Shown: one piece after another, positions 7,895 to 16,931 of the stretch
Position numbering within the stretch: position 1 is the first letter of the stretch
Layout: every line of letters begins with the position of its first letter
Source: Planctomycetota bacterium
Lineage (GTDB): Bacteria > Planctomycetota > Phycisphaerae > Phycisphaerales > UBA1924
Length of the DNA: 64,000 nucleotides
NCBI GenBank assembly: GCA_018242625.1
Contig: JAFEBO010000012.1
Location: forward strand, 310,001-374,000
Reading direction: 5' to 3'
The notes under the pieces: generated by a model
Databases searched by the model: none
Told to the model about the DNA's origin: nothing
Seen by the model: only the letters and a program-made list of their open reading frames with translations
Position numbers and translations under genes: made by a program

Positions 7895-8224
7895 TTGCAA
7901 GCCCCCACTGCCATCGACCTCAAGAAGGATAAAGGCCTGACCATCCGGTGGGAGGATGGCACAACCTCCTATTACCCCATCGGCTATCTCCGCCGCCACT
8001 CTCCTTCGGCGGACATGCGTCAGTTGCGGACGGAAATGGCCCAGAATCCGCTCACGGTGCTGCCCGCGACCCGGAGTTCCGGGCCTCTCACGGCGGCAAG
8101 CGCCGAACTGGTCGGTAATTACGCGATCCGGATCGTCTTTTCGGACGGGCACAGCTCCGGGATCTTTTCGTGGGCATATCTGAGGTCGATCGACCCGGAC
8201 CGGCCGCCGGCCCCGGGCGTTTAA
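7895..8224 (+). CDS. DUF971 (gamma-butyrobetaine hydroxylase-like N-terminal domain) protein
   Basis: The 109-residue protein consists almost entirely of a DUF971 domain: LTIRWEDGTTSYYPIGYLRR near the start and YAIRIVFSDGHSSGIFSWAY near the end. The domain occurs alone in bacteria, often near Mrp/ApbC iron-sulfur carriers, and as the N-terminal domain of eukaryotic gamma-butyrobetaine hydroxylase. Its bacterial function is unsettled. The start is a TTG at 7895; TATCCT lies 9 nt upstream and no ATG or GTG precedes the domain in frame. recG follows after 19 nt. Confidence 0.78.
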   Translation: MQAPTAIDLKKDKGLTIRWEDGTTSYYPIGYLRRHSPSADMRQLRTEMAQNPLTVLPATRSSGPLTAASAELVGNYAIRIVFSDGHSSGIFSWAYLRSIDPDRPPAPGV

Positions 8225-8229
8225 GCGGG

Positions 8230-8235
8230 TATCGT
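8230..8235 (+). promoter_or_regulatory. -10-like box for recG
   Basis: TATCGT ends 8 nt before the recG ATG. There is no Shine-Dalgarno sequence and no clear -35. It is part of the recurrent TAnnnT pattern. Confidence 0.3.
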
Positions 8236-8243
8236 GAACAACC

Positions 8244-10373
8244 ATGCCGGCGCCCCGCAGTTTCACGCTCGCCACCCCGATCGATCAATTGGAGGGTGTC
8301 CCCGCACGGGCTGTGCCCGGGCTGCGGCAGCTCGGGATCACCAACCTGGGCAAGCTGATCGCGCACCTTCCGCTCCGTCACGAGAGGCTGGAGGCAGAAG
8401 CACCGGTCGCCGAACTTCAGGCGGACCGCATCGTGAGCGCGAGAGGTGAAATCACGGCGACGAGAACGAACCCGCGTCGGCCCCGGCCGCGCTTTGAGGC
8501 CGTGCTGATGGACGGCACGACACGGCTCGATCTGGTCTGGTTCAACGCGCTCTATCTGCGGGACAAGATCAAGCCCGGCATGCGTCTGCGGGTCCAGGGC
8601 AAGACCAAGCGCTACGGGCCCGGGCTGCAGATCGCCAATCCCAAGTTTGAAATACTTTCGGAGCAGGCCGAACCCGCCTCGACCGCAGAAAGAGTGCGCC
8701 CGGTCTACCCGGCCAGCGAGCGGATCAAGTCGCAGACAATCGAGAAAATCATCGAAGCCAATCTCCCGCGGGCGCTCCCGCTGCTCACCGACCACTTGCC
8801 CCCGGCTCTCCTCGAACGGCGCAATCTGCCGTCGCTGGGGCGTGCCTACGAGATGGTGCATCATCCGCAGAACGCTGATGATGCTCTCCGCGGCCTGCGC
8901 CGGCTTGCTTATGACGAGCTCCTGCTGCTTCAGCTGGGTGTTCACATGAAGCGCGCCCACCTGCGTGAACAGCTGAAAGCGCCGGCGTTTGTTCGAAACT
9001 CGGAGATCGACAGGAGAATCCGCGCCCGACTGCCGTTTCGTCTCACACCATCGCAGGACGCCGCGATCGATGAAATCACGGCGGATCTCTGCCGCACCAC
9101 TCCGACCAATCGGCTTCTGCAGGGGGACGTGGGCTCGGGAAAGACCGCGGTGGCCCTGTACGCGATGCTGCTCGCGGTTGCCGCGGGCCACCAGGCGGCG
9201 CTCATGGCGCCGACCGAACTTCTGGCGGAGCAGCACCACGCGACCGTGCGTTCGCTGCTGCACGATTCCAAAGTTGAGATTCGTTACCTGGGCAGCTCTC
9301 TCGATGAAGCGGATCGGGCACGCTCGCTCAAGGATTCAGAAAGCGGCCGGGCGGCGATTGTGATCGGGACACACGCGCTCCTGCAGGAGACAGTCCGCTT
9401 CAGGAGCCTCGGCCTGGCCGTGATCGATGAGCAGCATCGCTTTGGAGTTCATCAGCGGGCCGCTCTCCGGCAGAAGGCGGCCGATGCCCGGACAACTCCG
9501 CACGTCATCGTAATGACCGCAACCCCGATTCCTCGAACGCTCGCCCTCACGATGTTCGGCGACCTCGACGTATCAGTTATTCACGGGATGCCGCCGGGAA
9601 GGTCGCCGATTCAGACACGGATCGTCCCAAGAACGCGGCGGGACGAAGTCTACGAATTCGTCCGCCAGAGACTGCAGAAAGAGGAACAGGCATTCGTCGT
9701 CGTGCCAGCGATCAACTCGCGGGAGACCGAAACCGGCGACTCGGTCCGGACGGTGACGGGGGTTCGAGAGCTCGTCAGGGAATTGGAACTCGGGGCGCTC
9801 CGGGGAATCCCGATCGCGTCTCTGCACGGGAGGATGTCGGCCGCGGAGCGGACAGCCACGATGATGCGGTTCCGTTCCGGCCAGATCCGCTGCCTCGTCG
9901 CGACGACAATTGTGGAGGTCGGCGTGGACGTGCCGGACGCGACGCTGATGGTCATCGAGCACGCGGGCAACTTCGGGCTGGCTCAGCTCCACCAGCTGCG
10001 AGGCCGTGTGGGGCGAGGTTCCAAACCCGGCGTCTGCCTGCTGATCGCGGACGAGGACGATCCAGATTCACCGAACACAACCGCACGCGGCCGCCTCGAT
10101 CTGCTCGCCTCGACCAACGATGGCTTTGCGCTGGCGGAGGGGGACTGGCAGATGCGGGGATCGGGCGGATTCTTCGATGAACGCCAGTCGGGGCTTTCGA
10201 CGCTCCGGGTCGCCGATCTGATCCGCGACAGGGACCTGCTCGAACTGGCTCGTCGCGATGCGCGGGAATGGATCGCCAAATCTCCCGCGCTCGCCGACCC
10301 TGCGGAAGCACTCGTCCTGCGGCGGCTTCTGAAGACCTTCGGCACGCAACTCGGACTTGTGGCCGTCGGCTAG
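8244..10373 (+). CDS. recG: ATP-dependent DNA helicase RecG
   Basis: The 709-residue superfamily 2 helicase reverses stalled replication forks and processes branched DNA. An N-terminal wedge/OB domain (about residues 60-150) carries RFEAVLMDGTTRLDLVWFN. The helicase core follows: GDVGSGKTAVALYAM (Walker A, near residue 295), APTELLAEQH, VIDEQHRFGVHQR (DEQH box, near 395), VMTATPIPRTLALTMFGD, ATTIVEVGVDVPDA and QLRGRVGRG (motif VI). Length is typical of RecG. polX begins 19 nt downstream, so the two are probably co-expressed. Confidence 0.95.
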   Translation: MPAPRSFTLATPIDQLEGVPARAVPGLRQLGITNLGKLIAHLPLRHERLEAEAPVAELQADRIVSARGEITATRTNPRRPRPRFEAVLMDGTTRLDLVWFNALYLRDKIKPGMRLRVQGKTKRYGPGLQIANPKFEILSEQAEPASTAERVRPVYPASERIKSQTIEKIIEANLPRALPLLTDHLPPALLERRNLPSLGRAYEMVHHPQNADDALRGLRRLAYDELLLLQLGVHMKRAHLREQLKAPAFVRNSEIDRRIRARLPFRLTPSQDAAIDEITADLCRTTPTNRLLQGDVGSGKTAVALYAMLLAVAAGHQAALMAPTELLAEQHHATVRSLLHDSKVEIRYLGSSLDEADRARSLKDSESGRAAIVIGTHALLQETVRFRSLGLAVIDEQHRFGVHQRAALRQKAADARTTPHVIVMTATPIPRTLALTMFGDLDVSVIHGMPPGRSPIQTRIVPRTRRDEVYEFVRQRLQKEEQAFVVVPAINSRETETGDSVRTVTGVRELVRELELGALRGIPIASLHGRMSAAERTATMMRFRSGQIRCLVATTIVEVGVDVPDATLMVIEHAGNFGLAQLHQLRGRVGRGSKPGVCLLIADEDDPDSPNTTARGRLDLLASTNDGFALAEGDWQMRGSGGFFDERQSGLSTLRVADLIRDRDLLELARRDAREWIAKSPALADPAEALVLRRLLKTFGTQLGLVAVG

Positions 10374-10392
10374 GAGCCTCATATCCTCCCGG

Positions 10393-12279
10393 ATGCCGCT
10401 GAACGAGGCCGTTGCCGAGCGTCTGAACGAGATGTGCCGCCTGCTTGAGCTGCTGGGAGAGAATCAGTTCAAGGCGATTGCGCACTCGCGGGCGGCAAGG
10501 GTGATCGAGTCTCTTCCGGGCCCTGTCGAACAGCTGGACAAGCCCGCGCTTCTCGCGCTCGATGGCATCGGAGACAAGATCGCCGACAAGATCATCGAGT
10601 TCTGCGCGTCGGCCGCCGGGGGAACCCCTCGCATTGCCGAGCATGAAAAAATGCTCAAGCAGGTTCCTGCGGGGCTGCTGCCGATTCTGGACATTCCGGG
10701 TCTGGGGCCAAAGACCGTGCGTGCGATGTGGCAGACGCTGGGAATTACAGACATTGCCGCCCTCAAGAAGGCGATCGATGACAAGAGCCTGCTGACGCTC
10801 CCCCGCATGGGCGAAAAGGCGGTTGAGAAAATCAAGGCGGGGCTCAGCCTGGGGGAAGAAGCCACCCGCCGGATCGCGCTGGGTCTTGCCCTGCCGATGG
10901 CCGAGCGGATCGCCGCGGAGCTGCGCGCGATCGACGGCGTAGAACGCGTCGAGATCGCCGGATCACTGCGTCGCGGTCGAGAAACGGTCGCGGATATCGA
11001 CCTGCTTGTGGAAACCGCGGAGGGGCGGGGCGGAAAAGCCCGAACGGGCAAGCAGGCGTCTGCGAAGACCGACCAGCCTCACCCCGTGATCGAAAAATTC
11101 TGCTCGCTACCGGATGTTCGCCAGGTCATTTCGAAAGGCCCGACCCGGGCGTCCGTCCGCGCTGTCATCAATCTTCATTCAGGACGCTGGAAAGGGGGCG
11201 GGCCGGACGAGCACCCGGTCGAACCCACGATGCAGGTTGATGTGCGGGTCCTGCCAAAGAAATCCTTTGGTGCCGCGCTTCTCTACTTCACCGGCTCAAA
11301 GGATCAGAACATCGTGCTGCGCCAGCGGGCGCTTGACCGCAACCTCACGCTGAACGAGTACGGCCTCTTCCCCGATGACAAGGAGCCGACACCGCCCCAG
11401 GACCGCGACGTACGACCCGTGGCGGGTTCTACAGAAGAGGGCATCTACAAGGCGCTCGGGCTTCCCTTTATTCCCCCGGAGGCCCGGGAGCACGCGGCGG
11501 ACATCGCACATTTCGAGACCTCGGGCGTGCCACGGCTGGTGGAACTCGCCGATATCAAGGCGGATCTGCACGCGCACACGACGGACAGCGACGGGCGGAT
11601 GTCCATGCGAGAACTGGTGGCCCAGGCGAAGAGCCGCGGATTCCACACGATCGCCGTGACGGATCACTCCAAAAGCTCGGCTATCGCGAACGGGCTGTCG
11701 CCCGAGAGACTCCGGGCTCAGATCAAGGCAGTCCGGGCGCTGAACAAGCAACTGCAATCCGAGGGCGCGGATATCCGCGTGCTGGCTGGCTCGGAAGTGG
11801 ACATCCTCGCGGATGGAACACTGGACTACGACGACGACCTGCTTCAAGAGCTGGACATTGTCGTGGCAAGCCCGCACGCCGCGCTTTCACAGGAGCCGGC
11901 GCTCGCCACCCGACGTCTGCTCAGGGCGATCGAGCATCCGCTTGTGCACATCATCGGGCACCCGACCGGCCGCCTGATCAACCGGCGTGCGGGCCTCGCC
12001 CCCGCGATGGATGAACTGATCGCCGCGGCGAAGCAGAACAACACGGCGCTCGAAATCAATGCTCACTGGATGCGCCTTGACCTGCGTGATCTGCATGTTC
12101 GTGCCGCGACCGGAGCGGGAGCCCTTCTTGCGATCGACTGCGATGATCACGATCCTTCGGACTTCGACAATCTGCGCTACGGCGTCGCCACGGCCCGCAG
12201 AGGAATGCTCACGCCGGAACTTTGCGTCAATACCTGGAGTCGTGAAAAACTGCTCGCCTGGCTCAAATCCAAGCGGTGA
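10393..12279 (+). CDS. polX: DNA polymerase/3'-5' exonuclease PolX with PHP domain
   Basis: The 628-residue bacterial family X polymerase acts in gap-filling base-excision repair. The N-terminal part has the helix-hairpin-helix region (LLELLGENQFKAIAHSRAAR, ILDIPGLGPKTV, LPRMGEKAVEKI) and the palm with IAGSLRRGRETVADIDLLVE, whose DxD binds metal. The C-terminal PHP domain starts DLHAHTTDSDGRMSM (about residue 390) with further His/Asp clusters (VTDHSKSS, GSEVDIL, HPTGRL), giving the 3'-5' exonuclease. The ATG at 10393 is preceded by TATCCT at 5 nt. An upstream in-frame start at 10357 lies inside recG. Confidence 0.93.
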   Translation: MPLNEAVAERLNEMCRLLELLGENQFKAIAHSRAARVIESLPGPVEQLDKPALLALDGIGDKIADKIIEFCASAAGGTPRIAEHEKMLKQVPAGLLPILDIPGLGPKTVRAMWQTLGITDIAALKKAIDDKSLLTLPRMGEKAVEKIKAGLSLGEEATRRIALGLALPMAERIAAELRAIDGVERVEIAGSLRRGRETVADIDLLVETAEGRGGKARTGKQASAKTDQPHPVIEKFCSLPDVRQVISKGPTRASVRAVINLHSGRWKGGGPDEHPVEPTMQVDVRVLPKKSFGAALLYFTGSKDQNIVLRQRALDRNLTLNEYGLFPDDKEPTPPQDRDVRPVAGSTEEGIYKALGLPFIPPEAREHAADIAHFETSGVPRLVELADIKADLHAHTTDSDGRMSMRELVAQAKSRGFHTIAVTDHSKSSAIANGLSPERLRAQIKAVRALNKQLQSEGADIRVLAGSEVDILADGTLDYDDDLLQELDIVVASPHAALSQEPALATRRLLRAIEHPLVHIIGHPTGRLINRRAGLAPAMDELIAAAKQNNTALEINAHWMRLDLRDLHVRAATGAGALLAIDCDDHDPSDFDNLRYGVATARRGMLTPELCVNTWSREKLLAWLKSKR

Positions 12280-12302
12280 TTTCGCCCACCGGGTCGCGCT
12301 CA

Positions 12303-12308
12303 TACCAT
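12303..12308 (+). promoter_or_regulatory. -10-like box for panB
   Basis: TACCAT ends 7 nt before the panB GTG. A weak TTCGCC (12281-12286) lies 16 nt upstream. No Shine-Dalgarno sequence is visible. Confidence 0.35.
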
Positions 12309-12315
12309 TTCTCTC

Positions 12316-13179
12316 GTGAGCACGCACGAACCGATACGCCCGCCGGTCACGATCAAGACGCTCCGCAAAATGGCGTCCTCCGGCGAACCATTCGCCGCCC
12401 TGACCTGCTACGACGCGACGACCGCGAAGTGGCTGCAGAGAGCGGGCATCCACGTACTTCTGGTCGGAGATACCGCGGCGGAAGTGGTTCTGGGCTATTC
12501 CCGCACGATCGACATGCCGCTCGATGTGCTGGTGGCCCTGACCGCTGGCGTCAAGCGCGGAGCACCCGAGACGGTCGTGATGGCGGACATGCCGTTCCTG
12601 TCTTACCACGGCAGCGAGGACGAAGCGATTCGCAACGCCGGGAGATTCCTGACCCAGGGATTGGCAGACATCGTCAAACTGGAAGCCGACGAATCCTTTG
12701 CTCCCCTCGTTCAGAAAATCGCCCGCGCCGGCATCCCCGTGTGCGCCCATGTCGGAACTCGTCCGCAGCAGGTTGCACTGACCGGTGGCTACACCGCGGC
12801 GGGAAAGACTCCCAAGCAGGCGGCCCAGATCGTGGCGGATGCGGTTGCTCTGGAGAGGGCTGGAGCGGTCATGCTCCTGATCGAAGCCGTGCCCGACCAG
12901 GTCACCGAGGATGTGCTCAAAGCCACGACTGTTCCGGTGATCGGCATCGGAGCGGGTCCCGCGCCGCACGGTCAGGTGCTGGTCCTTCAGGATCTTTTGG
13001 GACTTACAGACCGTCAACCCCCCTTCGCCCATCCGATCGCACAACTGGGCACCTCGATCCAGACCGCCGCCCAGAAATACGTCCAGATGGTTGCGGAGCG
13101 GCAAATTGGCTCCCGGACGCCCCAAATGGGCACAACCTCTCCCAAGCTCTCAACCGAGCCCCGGCCCGCGACGAATTGA
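12316..13179 (+). CDS. panB: 3-methyl-2-oxobutanoate hydroxymethyltransferase
   Basis: The 287-residue TIM-barrel enzyme transfers a hydroxymethyl group from methylene-tetrahydrofolate to alpha-ketoisovalerate, giving ketopantoate for coenzyme A synthesis. Family landmarks are ALTCYDATTAKWLQRAGIHV, LVGDTAAEVVLGY with the metal-binding Asp, VMADMPFLSYHGS, VKLEADES, VCAHVGTRPQQ and PVIGIGAGPAPHGQVLVLQD. The start is a GTG; the C-terminal 25 residues after QMVAE are not conserved. It lies 36 nt after polX. Another CoA gene, a coaE fusion, is 47 kb downstream. Confidence 0.94.
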   Translation: MSTHEPIRPPVTIKTLRKMASSGEPFAALTCYDATTAKWLQRAGIHVLLVGDTAAEVVLGYSRTIDMPLDVLVALTAGVKRGAPETVVMADMPFLSYHGSEDEAIRNAGRFLTQGLADIVKLEADESFAPLVQKIARAGIPVCAHVGTRPQQVALTGGYTAAGKTPKQAAQIVADAVALERAGAVMLLIEAVPDQVTEDVLKATTVPVIGIGAGPAPHGQVLVLQDLLGLTDRQPPFAHPIAQLGTSIQTAAQKYVQMVAERQIGSRTPQMGTTSPKLSTEPRPATN

Positions 13180-13257
13180 AGCGTTGGAGGACCGGGCCGC
13201 GAAACGGGTACCCCCTGCCTCCCATCAGAATTTTCGGGCACGCCCCGGGTTTTTCGT

Positions 13258-14724
13258 ATGCGTCGGATCATCACTCTCGGGCCATCACTGGTCGTCCTGG
13301 CAACAGCAAGCTCGCTGCTGTGGTTTTCCCCGCGGATCCTCAGAGCCCTTGCCGCCTCGCAGACCGAGGCGCAGATCCTCCTGGCCCGACGGACGATCGA
13401 GTCTGACGACATTCTGGAGCGCATCAACCGCGCGATCCGTTCCGTCGCGGACTCGGTCGAACCTTCGGTCGTGCACATCGACGTGATGTCGCGCGACCCC
13501 GGGGCGAACCGGCCGCTCGGCTCGACGGGGTCCGGATGGATCTTCGACGCGTCCGGGCACATCATCACAAACGCGCACGTGGTTCGCGGTGCCAAGATTG
13601 TCCGCGTTCAGCTTTATGACGGCCGCGCCACCCGGGGAGAGATCGTCGGAATTGACCCGTTCACCGACATCGCCGTGCTCAAGATCGACACCGCGGACCT
13701 CACGCCGGTCTCCAGGGCGACCGGCGAGCGGCTGTACCAGGGCGACCGCGTCTTTGCGTTCGGCTCACCGTTTGGCTTTAAGTTCAGCATGAGCGAAGGG
13801 ATCGTTTCGGGTCTCGGGCGTGCGGCCGGTCCGGCTCTGGACTCTGGCGGGTTTACCAACTTCATCCAGACCGATGCCGCGGTGAACCCGGGCAATTCAG
13901 GCGGGCCGCTGGTTGACGTGCGCGGCCGCGTGGTGGGAATGAATGTGGCCATCGCGACCGCCAAGGACAGCCAGGGCGTCGAGGGGTCGGAGGGCCAGTC
14001 GGCGGGCATCTCGTTCGCAATACCGCTTGTCACGATCGAGAACGTCGTCAGCCAGCTGATCGAGCACGGCAAAGTGTCCCGGGGTTTTCTGGGCATTTCG
14101 TTTGATTTCGGTCGCTTCGACGACGAGAACGGCCCCTCGACGGGACTGCCCGTCGGGATTCCGATCGACGGGCCTGCGAGCCGGGCCGGGCTCCAGACGG
14201 GCGATGTGCTGACGGCGCTGAACAATCAGCCCATCACGAGCCGCGAGGTGCTGCGTTCACTGATTTCGAACGTCCGACCGGGCGAAAAGGTGACGATCGC
14301 CTATCGCAGAAACGATACCGACGCGACGGCGACTGTGGTCATGGGCGAGATGTCCACGGAGCTGCTCATCAGCAGGACAATTCTCGAAGACCTGCAGTCC
14401 GACCTTGGGATTTCTTTCGAAGACCCCGATCAGCCCCGGTTCGCACGGTCGCGTTCAGCCCCGATCGTCCGGGCCATCTCAACGGACTCGATCGCGTACG
14501 CGGCCGGCGTGCGCGAGGGCGACCGCATCATCCGCGTCGGCAATCGCGCCGTGGAGACGCTCCCTCAAGCGGCGGCCGCGCTGATCGATGAAGGTTTCTA
14601 TCTGGGCAAGCCCGTCCAGCTGACAACCCGCGCGACCGAGCAATCGCCTGCACCCACGCGGACGCATGTCGTGCGGCTCTGGGGCCCTGCTGCCGGACCT
14701 GATGATCGCGATCGTGAGAAGTAG
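13258..14724 (+). CDS. HtrA/Deg-family serine endoprotease with two PDZ domains
   Basis: The 488-residue envelope protease has an N-terminal signal anchor (about residues 6-32), a trypsin-like domain and two PDZ domains. The catalytic triad is visible as His107 (TNAHVVRG), Asp137 (FTDIAVLKI) and Ser214 (PGNSGGPLV). PDZ1 spans about 265-345 (RGFLGISFDF ... GEKVTIAYRR) and PDZ2 about 385-475 (LGISFEDPD ... RIIRVGNRAVETL). Proteins of this family degrade or refold misfolded envelope proteins. The start ATG has no visible Shine-Dalgarno sequence and follows a short GC-rich hairpin and T-run. Which Deg paralogue it is cannot be said. Confidence 0.9.
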   Translation: MRRIITLGPSLVVLATASSLLWFSPRILRALAASQTEAQILLARRTIESDDILERINRAIRSVADSVEPSVVHIDVMSRDPGANRPLGSTGSGWIFDASGHIITNAHVVRGAKIVRVQLYDGRATRGEIVGIDPFTDIAVLKIDTADLTPVSRATGERLYQGDRVFAFGSPFGFKFSMSEGIVSGLGRAAGPALDSGGFTNFIQTDAAVNPGNSGGPLVDVRGRVVGMNVAIATAKDSQGVEGSEGQSAGISFAIPLVTIENVVSQLIEHGKVSRGFLGISFDFGRFDDENGPSTGLPVGIPIDGPASRAGLQTGDVLTALNNQPITSREVLRSLISNVRPGEKVTIAYRRNDTDATATVVMGEMSTELLISRTILEDLQSDLGISFEDPDQPRFARSRSAPIVRAISTDSIAYAAGVREGDRIIRVGNRAVETLPQAAAALIDEGFYLGKPVQLTTRATEQSPAPTRTHVVRLWGPAAGPDDRDREK

Positions 14725-14746
14725 CGCGGGCCGGAAATCAACACCT

Positions 14747-15496
14747 TCAGGCCCCCGGCTTCGCGGGAGCGATGCGCACGACAACCTGCGTCCCGATTTC
14801 CGGGGTTTTCTCCTTTGAAGCGATCCACTCGGGCTCCTGCTTGTCCGAGTCCGGGCTGTACATCGCGGTCCAGCCGATTGTCTCGGTGCCGAAGCTTGTA
14901 AGGCCGATCAGAGTGCCCTCACTGTCCGCGGCGTAGCGCGCCGGCTTTTCGCCATCAGGCCCGGGCTTTTGGGTCACGAGCTTTGAACCCGCGAAGACCC
15001 AGCCCGAGTCCGGGGATTCCTCCCGGAGCGTCTTGTTGCCTTTGACATTCACAATCCAATCGGCCGGATCGATCTCCTGCACGGAGCCGTCCTTGCCCTT
15101 GACCGCGAACCGGACGGTGACCGGATCGCCCTCGGGCGGAACCCCTTTCCATCCGGCCCTTCCGTTCTGCCAGAATCCGGGGCGACCGGGCTTCAGGCCG
15201 ATCATCAGCAGCGCGGCGTGTACCTGCGATGGCTTTGCCCTGGTGACCACCAGCGATTCATGTTCCTTGGAATCCGCGGTGCAGACGGTCGTTTCGAGAA
15301 AGACCTTGAGATCGGCCTTGGAGTGCGCATCGATCGGAACCGAGCCGTCGAACTCCACAAGCTTCTTTTCGAGATCGACGCGTACGCCCGGGAAGATTTC
15401 TTTGAGTCCCGCCGCCGCGGCGGGCTTTGCCTCCGGCTCGGACGCTCCCACGAGCACGAACGCGGGCAGAGACAAGATCAGGCAAATAGTCTTCAT
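14747..15496 (-). CDS. Secreted YdjY-domain protein
   Basis: The 249-residue protein has a signal peptide ([19 protein letters not shown]) and a domain with the pattern [16 protein letters not shown], then [20 protein letters not shown] and GLKPG. This resembles the YdjY domain, common in planctomycete secreted proteins and of unknown function. The C-terminal half ([35 protein letters not shown]) looks like a beta-rich domain that often accompanies it. Its ATG overlaps the murD stop as ATGA, so it is translationally coupled to murD. Confidence 0.72.
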   Translation of the reverse strand: MKTICLILSLPAFVLVGASEPEAKPAAAAGLKEIFPGVRVDLEKKLVEFDGSVPIDAHSKADLKVFLETTVCTADSKEHESLVVTRAKPSQVHAALLMIGLKPGRPGFWQNGRAGWKGVPPEGDPVTVRFAVKGKDGSVQEIDPADWIVNVKGNKTLREESPDSGWVFAGSKLVTQKPGPDGEKPARYAADSEGTLIGLTSFGTETIGWTAMYSPDSDKQEPEWIASKEKTPEIGTQVVVRIAPAKPGA

Positions 15497-16875
15497 CGCG
15501 CCGCCTCCTGCACGAGCCGAACGAAGAGTTCGCCCCGCTGCTCGTAGTTCTCGAACTGATCCCAGGATGCACAGGCCGGGCTGAGCAGGATGACATCACC
15601 GGCTCGGGCCGAGCCGAGTGCGTGCCGGACCGCCGCGTCCAGGGTGCCGCACTGGATCGCAGTGCCGCCGGAAGCGGACGCGATGGCGGGGCCGGTTTTC
15701 CCGATGGTGTAGAGCCCGGCAATCCGCTTTCCCAATGCACCGATTGTGGTCAGGTCCGAACCCTTGTCGTAGCCGCCCGCGATCAGGTGCACACGGTCTT
15801 CGCCCGCTTCGCCGGGCTCGACAAACGCGGCAACGGCCAGGAGACAGGCCTCCGGCGTGGTCGACTTGGAATCATTGAAGCAGCGCACTTCGCCTTCGGG
15901 TTTAGAGATTCTCGCGGCGAGCTGCAGCCGGTGCGGGAGTCCGCCGAACGTCCGAACGGCGCGCTCGGCACGATCTCTTGTCAGCGCAGGTTCGGCGGCG
16001 AGTGCCGCCTCCACCGCCACCATGGCGTTCTGCCGGTTGTGCCTGCCGGGAATAAGAAGCCCCTCCACCTCCCCGCGAGGCGGAATTCGGCGCACACCTC
16101 CCGCTGTGTTCCACTCGGCGCTCTCGCTTCCGGTGGGGAGGATCGCGGTATCGCCGGCCACCTGGACACGCAGGAGTTCCTGCTTGCTCCGCCTGTAATG
16201 CTCGAGGTCGCCGTGCCAATCGAGGTGATTGGGCGAGAGGTTGGTGACGACGGCCGTGTGCGGCGACCAGCCGTTGACCGGAGCCCGCCGCTTCAGTTCG
16301 GACGGTTCAACCCGGGCCAGTCCGCCGAGCCAGCAGAGCATGGCGCTCGAGAGTTCCAGCACCACGTGGGTGCGTGGGCCAATCCGGCCCAGCGACCCGA
16401 GCAGGGATCCGCCGATGTTGCCCCCGAAGACCGCATCGAATCCGCATTCCCGGAGAATGTGGTAGATCATGGCGCTGGTCGTGCTTTTGCCCGCAGAGCC
16501 GGTGATACCGATCACTCTCTCACGCGGGATGCTGCCCACAACAAGCCCGATCTCGGTGGTCACAGGGATTCCCGCGGCCCAGGAGGCCCGCAGGAATCTG
16601 TTTTCCCATGGACGCGGCACGGCCGGGTTCGCCACTACGAGATCGCAGGTGGTGAAGTCGCTGACGTTGTGTCCTCCCAGACGCAGTTCGACCGAACCGC
16701 GTCGGACCAGATCCTCGATCTGGGCGAGAGACGCAGCGAGTTTGTCCGCCGTTTCGATGTCGGTGAGCAGAACGGAAGCGCCCTGCTCGACGAGCCAGCG
16801 GGTTACGCTCGCGCCGCCGCCAAATCGCCCGAGACCCATCACCGTGATTCGTTTGCCTTCCAGACTCTCGTCCAT
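15493..16875 (-). CDS. murD: UDP-N-acetylmuramoyl-L-alanine--D-glutamate ligase
   Basis: The 460-residue Mur ligase adds D-glutamate to UDP-MurNAc-L-Ala in peptidoglycan precursor synthesis in the cytoplasm. An N-terminal Rossmann-like domain ([19 protein letters not shown]) binds UDP, the ATP P-loop [15 protein letters not shown] is at residues 124-136, [11 protein letters not shown] is the Mur-ligase His motif, and [11 protein letters not shown] and [12 protein letters not shown] belong to the C-terminal domain. The start at 16875 has GGAGCGAG upstream; the open frame runs further but only into priA. Together with mreBCD it shows that this organism makes a peptidoglycan wall. Confidence 0.94.
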   Translation of the reverse strand: MDESLEGKRITVMGLGRFGGGASVTRWLVEQGASVLLTDIETADKLAASLAQIEDLVRRGSVELRLGGHNVSDFTTCDLVVANPAVPRPWENRFLRASWAAGIPVTTEIGLVVGSIPRERVIGITGSAGKSTTSAMIYHILRECGFDAVFGGNIGGSLLGSLGRIGPRTHVVLELSSAMLCWLGGLARVEPSELKRRAPVNGWSPHTAVVTNLSPNHLDWHGDLEHYRRSKQELLRVQVAGDTAILPTGSESAEWNTAGGVRRIPPRGEVEGLLIPGRHNRQNAMVAVEAALAAEPALTRDRAERAVRTFGGLPHRLQLAARISKPEGEVRCFNDSKSTTPEACLLAVAAFVEPGEAGEDRVHLIAGGYDKGSDLTTIGALGKRIAGLYTIGKTGPAIASASGGTAIQCGTLDAAVRHALGSARAGDVILLSPACASWDQFENYEQRGELFVRLVQEAAR

Positions 16876-16931
16876 ACTCGCTCCGTCTGCGAGAATATCC
16901 CCGCCGGCCTCAATCCTGCGAAACCGGGAAC

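Noticed and set aside
11887-13125. A 412-codon minus-strand frame over polX and panB
   Set aside because: It crosses two well-identified plus-strand genes and shows no protein family features.
13228-13255. GC-rich hairpin followed by T-run before the HtrA-type gene as a terminator
   Set aside because: The stem is only three or four pairs with poor geometry, so it is not convincing.
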